From NCBI RefSeq assembly GCF_019649055.1, contig NW_026570306.1, forward strand, positions 124,001 to 188,000: a stretch of 64,000 bases of DNA. The letters run 5' to 3'. Shown here piece after piece: positions 49,586 to 61,300 of the stretch. Within the stretch, counting starts at the first letter, position 1; every line of letters begins with the position of its first letter. The notes beneath the pieces were generated by a model. The model saw nothing but the letters and a program-made list of their open reading frames with translations. It made no database searches and was not told the origin of the DNA. Position numbers and translations under genes: made by a program. This DNA is from Paramacrobiotus metropolitanus. Lineage: Eukaryota; Tardigrada; Eutardigrada; Parachela; Macrobiotidae.

Positions 49586-50109
49586 GAGACATTCTTCTGC
49601 GCATGCTCTACTACAGCTGCACTCTCAGCGTACAAGTACTGCAAGCTCGCAATCTACGCCCGGCCAACATGCCCGGGTCTCCCAAAATCTACTGCAAACT
49701 CTGCCTTGCGCCGGGACGATTGTACGCTAATAGGGTCTAGATTTTACCACATAAAGAGGAAAAGTGATTTCGGTTTTCTATAATTATAGGGAATACAAGT
49801 GCCGAACGCGTCCCACTAGCCACGCTCTGGATCCCGTGGGATGGAAACCTTTATCTTTCAGGGAATCGATCCTATTGAGATTACCCATAAAACGTTGCAC
49901 ATTACAGTGTGGAACTGGAACCATCCATCCAGAGACGAGTTTCTCGGGACAGTGGTGGTTGATTTTGCAGGTATGACAAAATGGTGCGCAACACGTGCAG
50001 GACGGGTAAATAAAGATGCCCTTTGTCGGGAACAGATTTGTTCCATCTGGATGGCACCAAGCGTTGGTATCGGTTGGGTGAGCCATCGAAAAACGGATGT
50101 TATTGGTAA
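49586..50109 (+). pseudogene. C2-domain gene (synaptic RIM/synaptotagmin-like), frame broken
   Basis: Three exons: 49586-49721, 49790-49970, 50036-50109, separated by introns of 68 and 65 nt. They spell one C2 domain: GDILLRMLYYSCTLSVQVLQ, ARNLRPANMPGSP.., YKCRTRPTSHALDPVGW, then in another frame FIFQGIDPIE.., LHITVWNWN, DEFLGTVVVDFA and finally LFHLDGTKRWYRL with stop TAA. Within exon 2, after GTGGGATGGAAACC (about 49838), one base is missing relative to the C2 pattern, so the frame breaks between the W and the FIF strand. The calcium-binding aspartates of loops 1 and 3 are absent. Upstream exons were not identified. It may be a pseudogene, a sequencing error, or a gene with a hidden micro-intron. 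Confidence 0.6.
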
Positions 50110-51063
50110 AACCTGGAACGCTTACATCGGCATACTGAATGAACTCCGGAGTTGTTTGCTTATTATGTTGTAATATTCTCCGACATTCCCAATTTTTATC
50201 TTTACGAACGCAGTACATGCAGCGTTTTGCAAGCAATTGGGACAACAGGTTTTTACTCTTCTCTTCTTTTATACAAATATTGATGGTTCTGTCTCATATT
50301 ATATAATTAATGCTACGAGTGTATTGTGCACAGTCCCTTCCCATGTTAATTTGGACAAATGCTTCATTTGATCATTTTTGTTGAGTGAAGCTCGCCTTGT
50401 ACACATTGAGAAATAAATGCACCGGATTATCGAAGCATCAAACCCATCAAGCGAGAGACTTACTATGAGTAGCTGTCAAAACCTGGAAGAAGCACTTTTA
50501 ATGCAGGTACATAATACTTGTACAACGTGGTAATTAAACACCAATATAAGGGGCTTTCAAAGGCCGAGCTCACCCTTCCCTGTGCCCTGTACTCGCTGCC
50601 GTCAGCCGGCTGGGGTTAACGTTTGCGGCTGTACATGGTGCTCATGTAACGCGCCGAATTTGGTCATATGTATTGCTGTTTAGTTATATTTAGTCATACG
50701 TATTGCCCATTATATTGTATTAGGCCGACAAAAGCAATAAATTATAGTTCATCCGATTTAGTGTTTCCTTACCGGGAACACTGCGTAACACTGACACTAC
50801 ACTACACACTACAAGGTTAATAAATACATAAATATTACCGGGACACTTTAAATACATTGTGGATTACAGATGGATAAGATTTATACGGAACGGAAACTAC
50901 CATCAGATGTGGATCGATGTCGATGCCATTGGGTTTACTTTTAATTTTACGCAACTGTAGTTTTAACAGCGTTAAGCGATCAGTCGAAAGGAAACCTTTA
51001 TCTGTCTAGTATGTTCACCACCGAACATTTAACAGGTTATCCAGCACTGATCTCAATCGTGGA
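50110..51063. other. Spacer with a partial MITE copy
   Basis: About 50547-50700 matches one end and the inside of the 201-bp hairpin element at 40071-40271 (shared GTCAGCCGGCTGG, then ATGTAYCGCGCC, then TATGTATTGCYGT); the other end is missing. Nothing else is recognised. Confidence 0.5.
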
Positions 51064-54000
51064 TCATCGGTACAGCTGCAGTGCGTACGTTCGAGTGTAG
51101 CTTCCCAAATCTTGCTTCAGAATGTGCGACATGCGGCACTCTTCCGGCACTGTCAAGGTAACTGTTGACCAAGCACTATCCCGATGGACATGGAGGATCT
51201 CCATGGTCTGTTCATATTCCCCGGGGGCAGTTGATACCCATTTCCCGTTGACGAATGCCACCGTACGACCGCCGTAAACATAGATACAATCGTCAATAAC
51301 GGATGCCGTATGAAATACTCGCGGTAGTCGCAGCGGAGGCCTGTTTTCCCAAATTTCGGTTTTAATATTGAGCCGTAGACAAAGAGCCACTGGTTCCCAG
51401 TGGTTGACATTTTCGCTGTCTTTGACTTCCATTTGTCCGCCGAGAATGTAAACGTATTCGTTTATTACAGCCATAGCGAACCGCAAACAAGGAAGTGGCA
51501 CATCCGGTAAGGATGTCCACTCGGCGGTTGCCGTGTCGTAGCACTGCAGGCAAGTTAGTAGGGGCGCGTCGATCTTTCCACTGCCGGCATAAAATATCTT
51601 GGATCCGGATTGAACTATGGCTTGCATATAGTTTCCAAAACTAAAACAAGAAACGAGGTGCTACGACTTAAATACTGCCTAAAAATGCGCATCGATTACG
51701 GTGGCTAATTGGTTATTGGAGCTTGGTAAAATGGTAACAGGAGTACTTCCTTCTAAAGGAGTTTTATCCGCCTTAGGCAGCCTAAGCTCAAGAAAAGTAA
51801 AAATCCCAGCAAGATTTCCCAGTACTCTATATTTTCTCCTACACCGTAACACAAATTTGCGGTAATACCTGTTGGGATATCTGGGATTATTTATTAGCGC
51901 AACGATGCTTCCGTCGGAGACGTTCATTGCCTTAAAGCTCAGTATGCTGCTGTCACCAAATCCCACTTTATCCCAAAAGTAAATTATTCCATCAACAGCC
52001 ACCGGATAAAGAATCGCATTAACAGTTGCAGCTAACGGAGTGGAAAGCCGCGTGTTATGGACCAGATGCCAATAAACCATTGTGCAACTGTCATCCGAAA
52101 GCTTGTCGAAAAAGGCTAATTTTCTGTTAATTCCGAGAATACCGCGAGACATTTCCGTGTGCAGATATGCAGGTACTTCCCACGTATTCGGAAGCGACCG
52201 TAGTGAGCCGTTCAACGGATCAAACACATGCAAAATCACACCGTCGAGAAATTTGTGCAGAAATATGATTTGAATTTGGGAGGTTTTGTTATGCAGCTCT
52301 TGCAGCAATACGTCTGCAGAAATTCTGGCGTCGGCATCTCGCAGTAGACACCTTTCAAGACTTGCTTTCATGTAATCCGGAGCGTAGTCACTGATATATG
52401 GAACGTAACCATCCATAATCTTAAAAGCATACTGTATGTTGGTAATCGCATTTCCCGCTGTAATAAAATCTCCATTGTTGTGGAGCCTCTTTTCGTAACT
52501 GTCTAAGCAGCATTCCAAGAACTCTAGAAGAATGCAACCGAGGCTCCAGATATCCGTTTTTCGCCCTGGTCTTCCGGTCGGTTGTTCGCCAAACTTTCTC
52601 AGCATTTCCGGTGACATGTAACGAGTTGTGCCACGAAGGTGCGTCATGTCCATAGAACTGGTGACCGTCTCCTGAAGCTGGACGAAATCATCCAGATCGC
52701 CAATTACCAGCCTCATTCTGGGCTTACGCTTTACCAGCACATTTTTCGGCTTTAGATCGCCATGTATGATGCTGTTCTGGTGAAGGAATGCTAATCCAAC
52801 CGTGATTTCTATGGCGTAGCCGATGATCTTTGCAAAATCATCAAGCAACATCTTATTTTCTTTGGCGTCTCCCAACAAGCTCGCTAAATCACCTAAAAGG
52901 TCCACAAAAATTAACAATTATACAAATCAGCTTTGCGCTCGAAGTACCCTCATTAATTTTAATGTACCATGCTATCGTATATGGTGCCATGTACCGGGTC
53001 ACTTTTTGCTAACTATATTATTGTCATATTGTACCGAATACCTTCTTGCCTATAACAGTATGTCTGAAATATACAACATTCCAAATACCCGGCCCTCTAG
53101 CTTTTGGGAAGTGACCCGGTACATGGCACCATATTTGTGTACGTGCACAAAAACTTCCACTTTCGCTAACTCTAAACATTTTCTGCATAATTTCCTGTCA
53201 TTCTGTACAAGGAGGATGGGCGTGAAAACCTTTTGGGCACACAACATCCGGTTTGGGAGCTATGGCTGACAAAAATTCCGAAACGTTTAAATGTATTTAC
53301 GCGTACCAAAAGTCTCATTATGGACCGATCCCTTATAAACTATGCACGTAAGCGCACATTGACATGCAGATTGTTTTTACACCGATCCAGGTTTCCAACA
53401 AGTTTTTAAAAATTTAAAATGTATTTCAAACATTTTAAAAATCATTTAAAAATTAAAAAAATATACAATTAAGGACCACAAATGTTTTCGTCAAGGGCCA
53501 CTGCTTAACGCTCAAACAAACATATATATTGTGCGCCAAATAAAACATGACGTTTTGAAATACGTTATTGTTTCTGATTTTTATACTGCTGTGTATGTAC
53601 CTATATAGCATACCATCCTTCATAAACATATTGAGACACTAAATGGATCGATTTAGTTATGTGGAGCAAATTAATTTGCTTTTTCGACAGATCCTGCAAG
53701 TCAGATTTTAAAGCGAAATTGCCACGAGATCAGAACGCATAAACTGGTGGACAGACAAGGCATGTGGTCCTAGTCTGTCAATATTCCATCGATACCTTAT
53801 TACGCACCATCACAGTAGTCCATCATAAGTTCAACTTTCCCACCACGGTTGGCTTTGGCAATTCGAATCCTGTGATAAGGGACAACATGGTCGTGGGAAA
53901 GTTTCACCAGTTCCTGCAGCCGCTTGTTGCATTTCTTCCATTCCTCCTGATTGCTCACCACTTCAGTTGGCAGAACAATGACTTTGACTGCGACAATTTC

Positions 54001-54159
54001 GTCTCCAGTATAGTTACCCCGATTCACCACTCTCGCTCTATACACAGTACCAAATGTTCCCTTTCCAACGAAATCAGCCACGTCGTCGTAATTATAACGG
54101 CAGTGGCATCCAATTAGACGTTTTTCGACTTTAGATGTCCTACGGCATAAATTCCCCAT
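51064..54159 (-). CDS. Protein kinase joined to Kelch-like repeats
   Basis: Exons: 54159-53808, 52892-51679 (in-frame TAG at 51679) and 51640-51064. Exon 1 starts MGNLCRR, a possible N-myristoylation context, then the glycine loop VGKGTFGTVYRA and VAVKV lysine. Exon 2 gives HGDLKPKNVLV (catalytic Asp), IGDLDDF where DFG is normal, GTTRYMSPEM and DIWSLGCILLEF. After the kinase (about residue 340) come Kelch-like strands (VFDPLNGSLRSLP), and the 51640-51064 exon holds clear Kelch blades (VYILGGQM, VYVYGGRT type; CYDTATAEWTSLP). Exon 3 needs phase 2 upstream, but exon 2 offers no phase-2 donor before its TAG, so either the join is through an unseen splice, the frame is broken, or two products exist. 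Without exon 3 the protein is 521 residues. Confidence 0.7.
52979..53480. repeat. Ends of foldback elements in the kinase intron
   Basis: Positions 52979-53004 and 53109-53134 are perfect 26-bp inverted copies containing GGGTCACTT / AAGTGACCC. From 53106 to about 53400 the sequence follows the left part of the 59014-60649 element (GGGAAGTGACCCRGTACAT, later CCAAAAGTCTCATTATGGAC and TTTTTACACCGATCCA). It is a truncated member of that family, inserted in intron 1. Confidence 0.7.
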
Positions 54160-55579
54160 CCTCTTCTCCTAGTTCATCGTACGGTAGAGTGTGAGACGCA
54201 TGGTACTTCGGGGTAGTATGAAAGTGTATTTCCGAGAAAAACCAGTTCTTTATTCCCTGTTTTACTCGGGCTTTTATACACAGTGAGTACTACATCGCAA
54301 ACGTAAACATTCACTATGGTAGCTGCTGATCATACATATACAGGTGCTTAGCATCAGATTTCATCTACCAGCCGGCGTTTGCGTTCTTGATTCCAGCATG
54401 CGATACGTGCGTGACAAAACTCGATACTAGTCGACGCTCGACAGCATTGAGATCTGCTGGTACATTCCTAAGCCCAACAGACAGAATCAAAAACTGCGGA
54501 ATCTGTTTGTTTGGCAACTTTGCAATAATAATTGCACTGAGTTGGGCATATCGGAGTCCAACCAAAGAACTATTTAAAAACGTTTCAACCTGTCCCCCCG
54601 GCACGTTATTTCTTTAATTTCATAAACACGAACAACAATAACACAAACAGCGTTTTTCCAAACTGTTTGTTTGTTTGCTCTGAGACTCGTATGCTCAAGC
54701 AGGCATCCGGCCGTGGTGTTTCTTCCGTTAATTAGCCGCCGATATATTATACTGTAACACATTACAGAAAACCAAATTTGGGAAATGCTACACAGTACGA
54801 TACTACTAGGTAGGATAGAGCACCATAATAAATTTTAATAAAACGTAAACGTTCAAATTTTTATATTATAAATGATCCTAAAGAATGTGCCACTCTGCCC
54901 GCTCTAGTATTTCGCTACCGGCATTACACTGAGCACAGTCTGTGATAACCGCGGATATCAGGCAAGCTGAGAAAGCATGCTGGATGATACACATGCAGTT
55001 TCTAAAAATAATCGGTAGACTTGGTACTTCTTCTTGATCGGGATTCGTGCATAATGCATACTAGGTCGTACTCATTAACAAAAATATCACAGTCTGGTTG
55101 ATTTCCGTCGGAAAGAAACTCTACTGCGACCGATATATTTGTAGCATAATTACTAGTAAATTGGTACACCGAAGCTTACATTCATAAACCGAAACCGCGA
55201 AGCACACACAGCATTGGACTGATTGTACTCACAATTGTCAGTAGTAAGTAGCCAAGAGACACACAAACGCGATGATTAAAACTAAGCAAGTATTGAAAAC
55301 TGCAAAGTCAGTATAGTACATAACTTATGGATAATTTTACAAACGCTTTAATAAGATGTACTGCTGTATACATGTTCGGCATGTGCAACTGGTTTCGCCG
55401 GTTAACACAAACACTAAGCACGACCAGTCCGGCATGCCCGCGGGCACTTTCATAAGTTGACTGAAGAGGAAAAGCTACTATCTATTCTCTGACAATGCAG
55501 TAGACATTCCTGAGCAAGCACTTTCTGCTCAGCGTGCACTTCGCAGTTGTACGCAAACGATCCATGCATTACCAAGGGA
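54160..55579. other. Divergent spacer between kinase and glycosyltransferase genes
   Basis: Both promoters must lie in this 1.4-kb stretch. A 79-codon minus-strand frame (54365-54604) has no recognisable domain. No repeat structure seen. Confidence 0.35.
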
Positions 55580-57400
55580 ATGCATCATGAACAGGCCGTG
55601 TCGAAATCCTCGCTTCCTGAATGGCGGCACCGACATATCCGTTCCCTGGATTACCGTTATGGCTTTGCGGTGCTACTGGTTGCTGGAATGGTATTGCTCC
55701 CGGTGATATTTTATATGGCGCCCGTGGTGCGCGTTAACAAATTTGCCCTGTCCGTTCCGTTTATCAGGAATTTGACCATCTCGGGAATGACGGCCTTGCT
55801 GCACAGTGTGCCGACTGAGCGGGTGTATCCAATCCAGCCTTTTAATATTTGCAGGAAAGGAGGTAAGAATGGTATAAGTGTAAATTTTTTAATTTCCGAT
55901 ATCGTCTTCTTCAAGTTAGGAAAATATAAGAGCGCATCCATTTTCCTTTATTTTCCTAATCGGAAGTCCTGTTAAGGGTCAGAGTTTACAGACCCCAATC
56001 TGTTGCTTCGAAAATCTGGAATCTTGAGCGTTAATTACACCTGACGCCAAAATTTTTTAAAACGATTTTTCAAATGATTCTTCTCATCAGGTTTTGCGGT
56101 CTTTCATTTATGATGAGCTTCTAAATTTTTTAGGCAGGCATCCGCATTTAGTTCTGTTCGTTCCGTCGCGTCCAGGAAATTCCATGGATCGTAACGCTCT
56201 TCGCGAAACTTGGGGCATGCATGCTCGACTCTGTGATGTTCGCATTATTTTTGGGTTCGGCCGTTTCGAATCCACAGAAATCCAGCACGAAGCCCACATC
56301 GAGAACAGCATCCACGGGGATCTCCTGCAGATTGGTCACGTTTTCGACCACTATCATAACCAGACACAGTTGGTACTAGCCTTCCTCGAATGGGGCGCGG
56401 CAAACTGCCAGAGCGCCAAGTTTATCGGGAAAGCGGACGAAGACACGTGGATTAACGTTCATGAAGTGCTGAAGCACCTGGAGATGCCGGAAGCGCCGTA
56501 TTCGGTGATTGGGCATTTCGCCATTGATGAGCCGGTACTCAGGAAGCCGGAACAAAAATGGTAATTCTGTTTTTAAAGTAAGAAATATATTTGTACTTTG
56601 TAGTACGTCGAATTTAAGAAAGCGTGTCAGTATTTGTAAGGAAAGCAGTTATACAATACAGATAAATATATTTACTGGTTTTTCCTGGAACGCAAATGTA
56701 CAGTAATGTTAATGGTCTTTGTTGAGATTACTACAAAAATTGTTGCTGGTCTTTATTGAGTCGACTGTTACGAAAATTCCCCGAAAATCTGGCTCACTGC
56801 GCGGCTTTTAAGTGCCGCGCAACGAGCCAGATTTTCGGGGAATTTTTGTTCGTCAGCAAAATTTTCTTAGGTAGAAGCCATGAAATTCGTCGAAATCGCG
56901 GTAGCCTGATTTGTTTCGTGGAAATATGACCAGCCGCCCAAAATAATTTTTTTCAAGTTGATTACATTATAAACCCAATAATTTTGTTTCTGCAAAGGTA
57001 TCTAACCAAAGAGGAATTCCCCAACGCGACGTACCCGCCCTTCCCCTACGGGCAGCTGTATATATTCCCCACGGATCTCCTGCCTCGCGTCTTAGCTACC
57101 GCCCGTTCCGGCGTTCTGCGCATGCACTGGTTGGATGATGTATACATTGGCGGACAGATTCCGGAACTCCTGCATATGTCCCGTCTTCATATCAAAGCCC
57201 GAGCGCAGCTGTACAACGCCGAGAAGCTGAACTGCACTAACCCGCCCATGCCGGTGGAGCATGCGCAAAAGTTTAACTGTAAATGCGTAGGAAGAGACTG
57301 GGTTATTTTACATGCTACATCGGCGGTGGCGAAGAGGAGGATTTTCTTCGATCCCTGCATGGCCATCTACCGGCAATACAATTGTCCAATAAGCCGATAA
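55580..57400 (+). CDS. Beta-1,3-galactosyltransferase-like protein (GT31)
   Basis: Exons: 55580-55862, 56134-56560, 56998-57400; 1113 nt, 370 residues, phases consistent. The start is the first ATG in the frame. Residues about 29-52 (FAVLLVAGMVLLPVIFYMAP) form one membrane anchor after a basic N-terminus, so this is a type II Golgi-type protein. GT31 motifs: MDRNALRETWG, FIGKADEDTWINV (the DxD metal site, here DED), KWYLTKEEFPNATYPPFPYG and WLDDVYIGG. The enzyme family adds galactose or N-acetylhexosamine in beta-1,3 linkage to glycans of the secretory pathway; the exact acceptor cannot be told. Intron 2 contains a compound hairpin. Confidence 0.9.
56773..56846. repeat. Compound hairpin in glycosyltransferase intron 2
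   Basis: A 23-bp perfect inverted repeat (56773-56795 with 56824-56846) encloses a second stem, GCGCGGC with GCCGCGC, around an 8-nt loop. The whole 74 nt would fold into one nearly continuous stem. Confidence 0.85.
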
Positions 57401-58395
57401 ATGCGGAAGGCTAATGGCAAACGGGGCATGACAACAAGGAAGAGGTCATACAGCCGTTCAAAGCTATAAAACTGCTATCCTAGTAAAAGCCATTTTCAAA
57501 CTTTAACGGCTGTGTGCAAAAGCTTTGTGTACCATTATAGCTTTGATCTAAAAGGGCGAATCTTGATAAACTACCTGATGAAACTGCGTGCCTGCGAAAC
57601 TGAAAGATGAGATTAACCATTCCGTTTTTCATAATCTCGTAAAAAATTAAGCATGGGTTGTTTAAGAAAGAGAGTCAGCGCGATGCGTTGACCTCACCAC
57701 ATTCCGTTTCTGACATGATGTTTTCGTTTACGTGGCAGCATCGTTTCCGTGCGTAGGACCTGGCGTCTGGTTTTTCATTCTCAATGAACGAGATCGGACA
57801 GTCGTGCAAAAATTACGAGCTGGCACGAAGTTGATACACACCTGCAGAATTCCTCGTCAGAGAGGCAGAATTAAACAAAGTACCTGTAGGTTAAGAAAAA
57901 CTAGCCCACCCATTAGCGGTCAGCAGTACGATAACAGCAGCTCCTACCAGAATTTAGAACTGTAGTTCACAGAAAATTATTTTTTCGTTATGCGCTCCCG
58001 GTCCGCATCCGGAATGAGCAGGCTGATTGCAATTTGACTGCATTTGTTAATAGAGAACAATTTGTCTGTCCGCACAATACCGTAGTTTCCGAGAAGTTAT
58101 GCCAGTTGTGCTTACGCACAGTGCTACGTACTTAAAATTGCAGTGACCGGCGACCGCTCGAGCATGGCTGCCTTTTCCGTTACACTGCACCAGCCACAAC
58201 TCAGGACTTAGACAAGTTCTTGACAGCGCCCATTGCTTAAAATGCTCTGCATGGAACTAGTGATTAATATTATTGCTGTTACTGGTCAGGGTTGTTTTCC
58301 ACAGGAACTCAGGACCAGCAACAAAAAAACAGCCGAATGGGCAACAGTAGCTCACGATTCATATGCGATAATCATTAATTTTATTATCCTTTAAG
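57401..58395. other. Intergenic stretch before the F-box gene
   Basis: No gene or repeat that I can support. The end of this stretch holds the presumed promoter of the downstream gene. Confidence 0.4.
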
Positions 58396-61300
58396 ATGTC
58401 GAGTGAGATCCAGATGTTGAACGACATCATGTACTGTTCACGGGGGTATAACAAGTTTGTGGTGGATGTCTTGCGAGATAATGTATACGTAAGAGGATTT
58501 ATTGTTGACTTGGCCGGAGACAATTTGATTGTCGACTTCCATCATAGCGGCGACTCGGCAGTTCAAAGTGTGCCTTTTCATCAAATTTACGTCCTGCCGG
58601 ACGATTCAGCAGCCTATCGCTACGATCTTGACACCTCAACCGAAAACGATACAGTAGAAGTGCTGGCTCGTTATAACAGGTATTTCCGATCACTGCCACG
58701 CTAAATTCTTTGCAGGCGTGTCCCCTTTGTAGATTGTTTGAATTAGGCTGTAAAGCACCGAAGTACTTCGCAGGTGACCTTTGGTTTTCCCCTCATACAT
58801 CAATGGAAGCCTGGTTTCCCCCGTCGCTTACACGAAGCAGCGCACAGTTGACTACAAATTAAAACCGGATTCTAGCCAATTCGGCATATCCGATTGCGCG
58901 GCTGACCTTTGGCAGACGTGTATTACACTTACTGTCGGTTAAATTTAGTCAACATTAAGCTTCGTTTAAGCGACTAGGCGGCGGCTGCGCGGGGGAATGC
59001 AAGGTTTCCTTAAGGGAAGTGACCCAGTACATATCACTGAATTCGTGTACATCCACGGAAACTTTCGCTCACGTCCAAACAATTTTTCGGTTTGCTTTTT
59101 TCGTTTTTTTGTTGTTTTATGTAGCCAAATGATTTGTTTACAGAGGCATGAAATCTATTTTCGCGCGCAACATTTGGTTTGAAAGTTATACGGGTGACAA
59201 ACTTCCAAAAAGTTTAAATGCATTTAGGGTTAGTGTACCAAAAACCTCATTATGGACAAGATATCCATCAAATTTTGCATGTAAATGCACATAACCATGA
59301 AGATCGTCCTTACACCGATCCACACTTCCATGATTTTTCTCTAATTTTAAGATTAATTTAAAAATTTTTGAACTTCATTTTAAAATTTGAAAAACATGCT
59401 AGAACAGCGGATCGATGTAAGAACGATCTCCAAGGTTATGTGCATTTACACCCCGTTCACGCCAAGTTCGACCTGTTGCGTTTTTGATTTTTTGTCTAAG
59501 TGTGTGAATTATTTATCCTGAATTGTTTTCTTGTTTTGGGTAGAACTTTTTCTTGCGCATTTTATGAACATGAAATTTTCAAATTTTGTGCAACGATGCG
59601 CCGAGAAAGGACGCCCGAAGCAAAAGCATCGATCGAGCCAAGCGTGGCACCCATCCCAAAAAATTTAATTCAACTAAAAAATTTAAGGAACGACTTCCGG
59701 CGCTTGAAGCTGAGGTCAGTTTGTGGCCAATCCAAACGGTGTTTCATGGAAAGAAATCGTGTTTGCCAAAAGCGGACCAAACCATTAAAACGCGTTGGCG
59801 AACAAAACCTTCGATCGCTCCGAACCAAGCGCTGATCAAAAAAAGTGATGGTGGCCAGTGAGATTGCTTTTGTATGAAATGTCGCGCGCTTGCGTAGCAG
59901 ACACTGGTACAAATGTGGAAGCCCGGAGCTTTGTGGATCGTATTTTGTCGGGCATAGTCAACGGGAACCTCTGACGGTTGTACGGTCATCTTCCGAAGGG
60001 TGTCGCCCCGGATTTTGACCACGCCCACAGTTATACAGCTCCCCTAACCCTGGAGTGGCTTCGAATCACCGATGTGAATTGCATCCCGAAGGGCCATTGT
60101 ATAGCTAATTGAGCGCACTTAGTGCCGTTGGACTAAGGCATAAACGGGAATTTTAAATGAATTTCAAGTAAAGCGAAGACAACCACGGCATCTGGACTGC
60201 AGCGCATTGTTAACGAGGTCCGCTCTGCTTTTGGTGCTTTTGTAAATCGAATTACGCTTGAATCCTGGATACCATGAGTGCAAAAGATGATGGATAGAAT
60301 GGATGATCAAGTAAAAATCAATTAACGTTAAACTGATTGATAAGTGGCCGGTGGGAATTTTCTGTACGGAGAGGTCGGACTTGGCGTGAACGGGGTGTAC
60401 ATGCAAAATTTGATGGATATCGGTCCATAATGAGGCTTTTGGTACGCTTAAATGAATTTAAACCTTTTGGAATTTTCTTACAGCCCTAAGTCCCGAACCG
60501 GATGTCACGTGCGAAAACGGATGTACACAAATCATTTGGCTACACAATGTCAAAAAGCAATCTTAAAATTGTTTGGAAGTGCGCGAAAGCCAAAGTTCCC
60601 GTGAATATGCGCGAAATAAAAATTAGTTCTATGTACCGGGTCACTTCCCTTAATGTATGAAAGGAAAGCGAGAGGTCCCTTGCGAAGTACATAATCCGTA
60701 GTTGTTGTCAATAATATTTAAAGTTCTCTGTACATTATCTGTTTAGAGATCAGTCATTAATTTGGCAGCCAGCGCAGTTCGTTGCAGTCGTTCCGCGGTG
60801 GGCTGATAAACGACGCGGTTACCAAGAGGAGCAATGCGCACTGGTGGTAGCAGCGTGTGATGGCGCAACGCGTTGGCTGGCCGTCAGGGATGCCAGATGG
60901 GCTCATGCCTGTGCATCACAGTTATTTCGTATTCGTCAACCGCGATCCAACTGGCAATACGGAGCGGTCACAAAAGATACGCTCAAAAAGATCACGATAG
61001 TGCTGAAGGCGTGCAGGAACCGATGCCCTTTCCCACTAACATCGATATCCAAAGTACTGAGCCAGCTGGATGTGGGCTTCAAGCTGTTCTGGCTGCAGAG
61101 AAGCGGTGTCTTAATCGTTTCCACAGACGCACAAAGTATCACGGTCATTTGTCGCGGCAAGCCGGACAGCAAGGTGTATCGACGATTTCATGAAACGTTA
61201 TTTCACGCACCCGAACAGTATTTCGAGTCCCAATGGCGCCACCTAGTGGACAATTATCGGAAAACGTTCTCTTTTATAGGTACAGGACGCATTTGCGTAA

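Noticed and set aside
54365-54604. Minus-strand 79-codon frame in the kinase/glycosyltransferase spacer
   Set aside because: No recognisable motif and no support from neighbouring exons.
59500-59835. Basic 111-codon frame as a transposase
   Set aside because: No DDE or zinc motifs; the composition may simply follow repeats in the foldback element.
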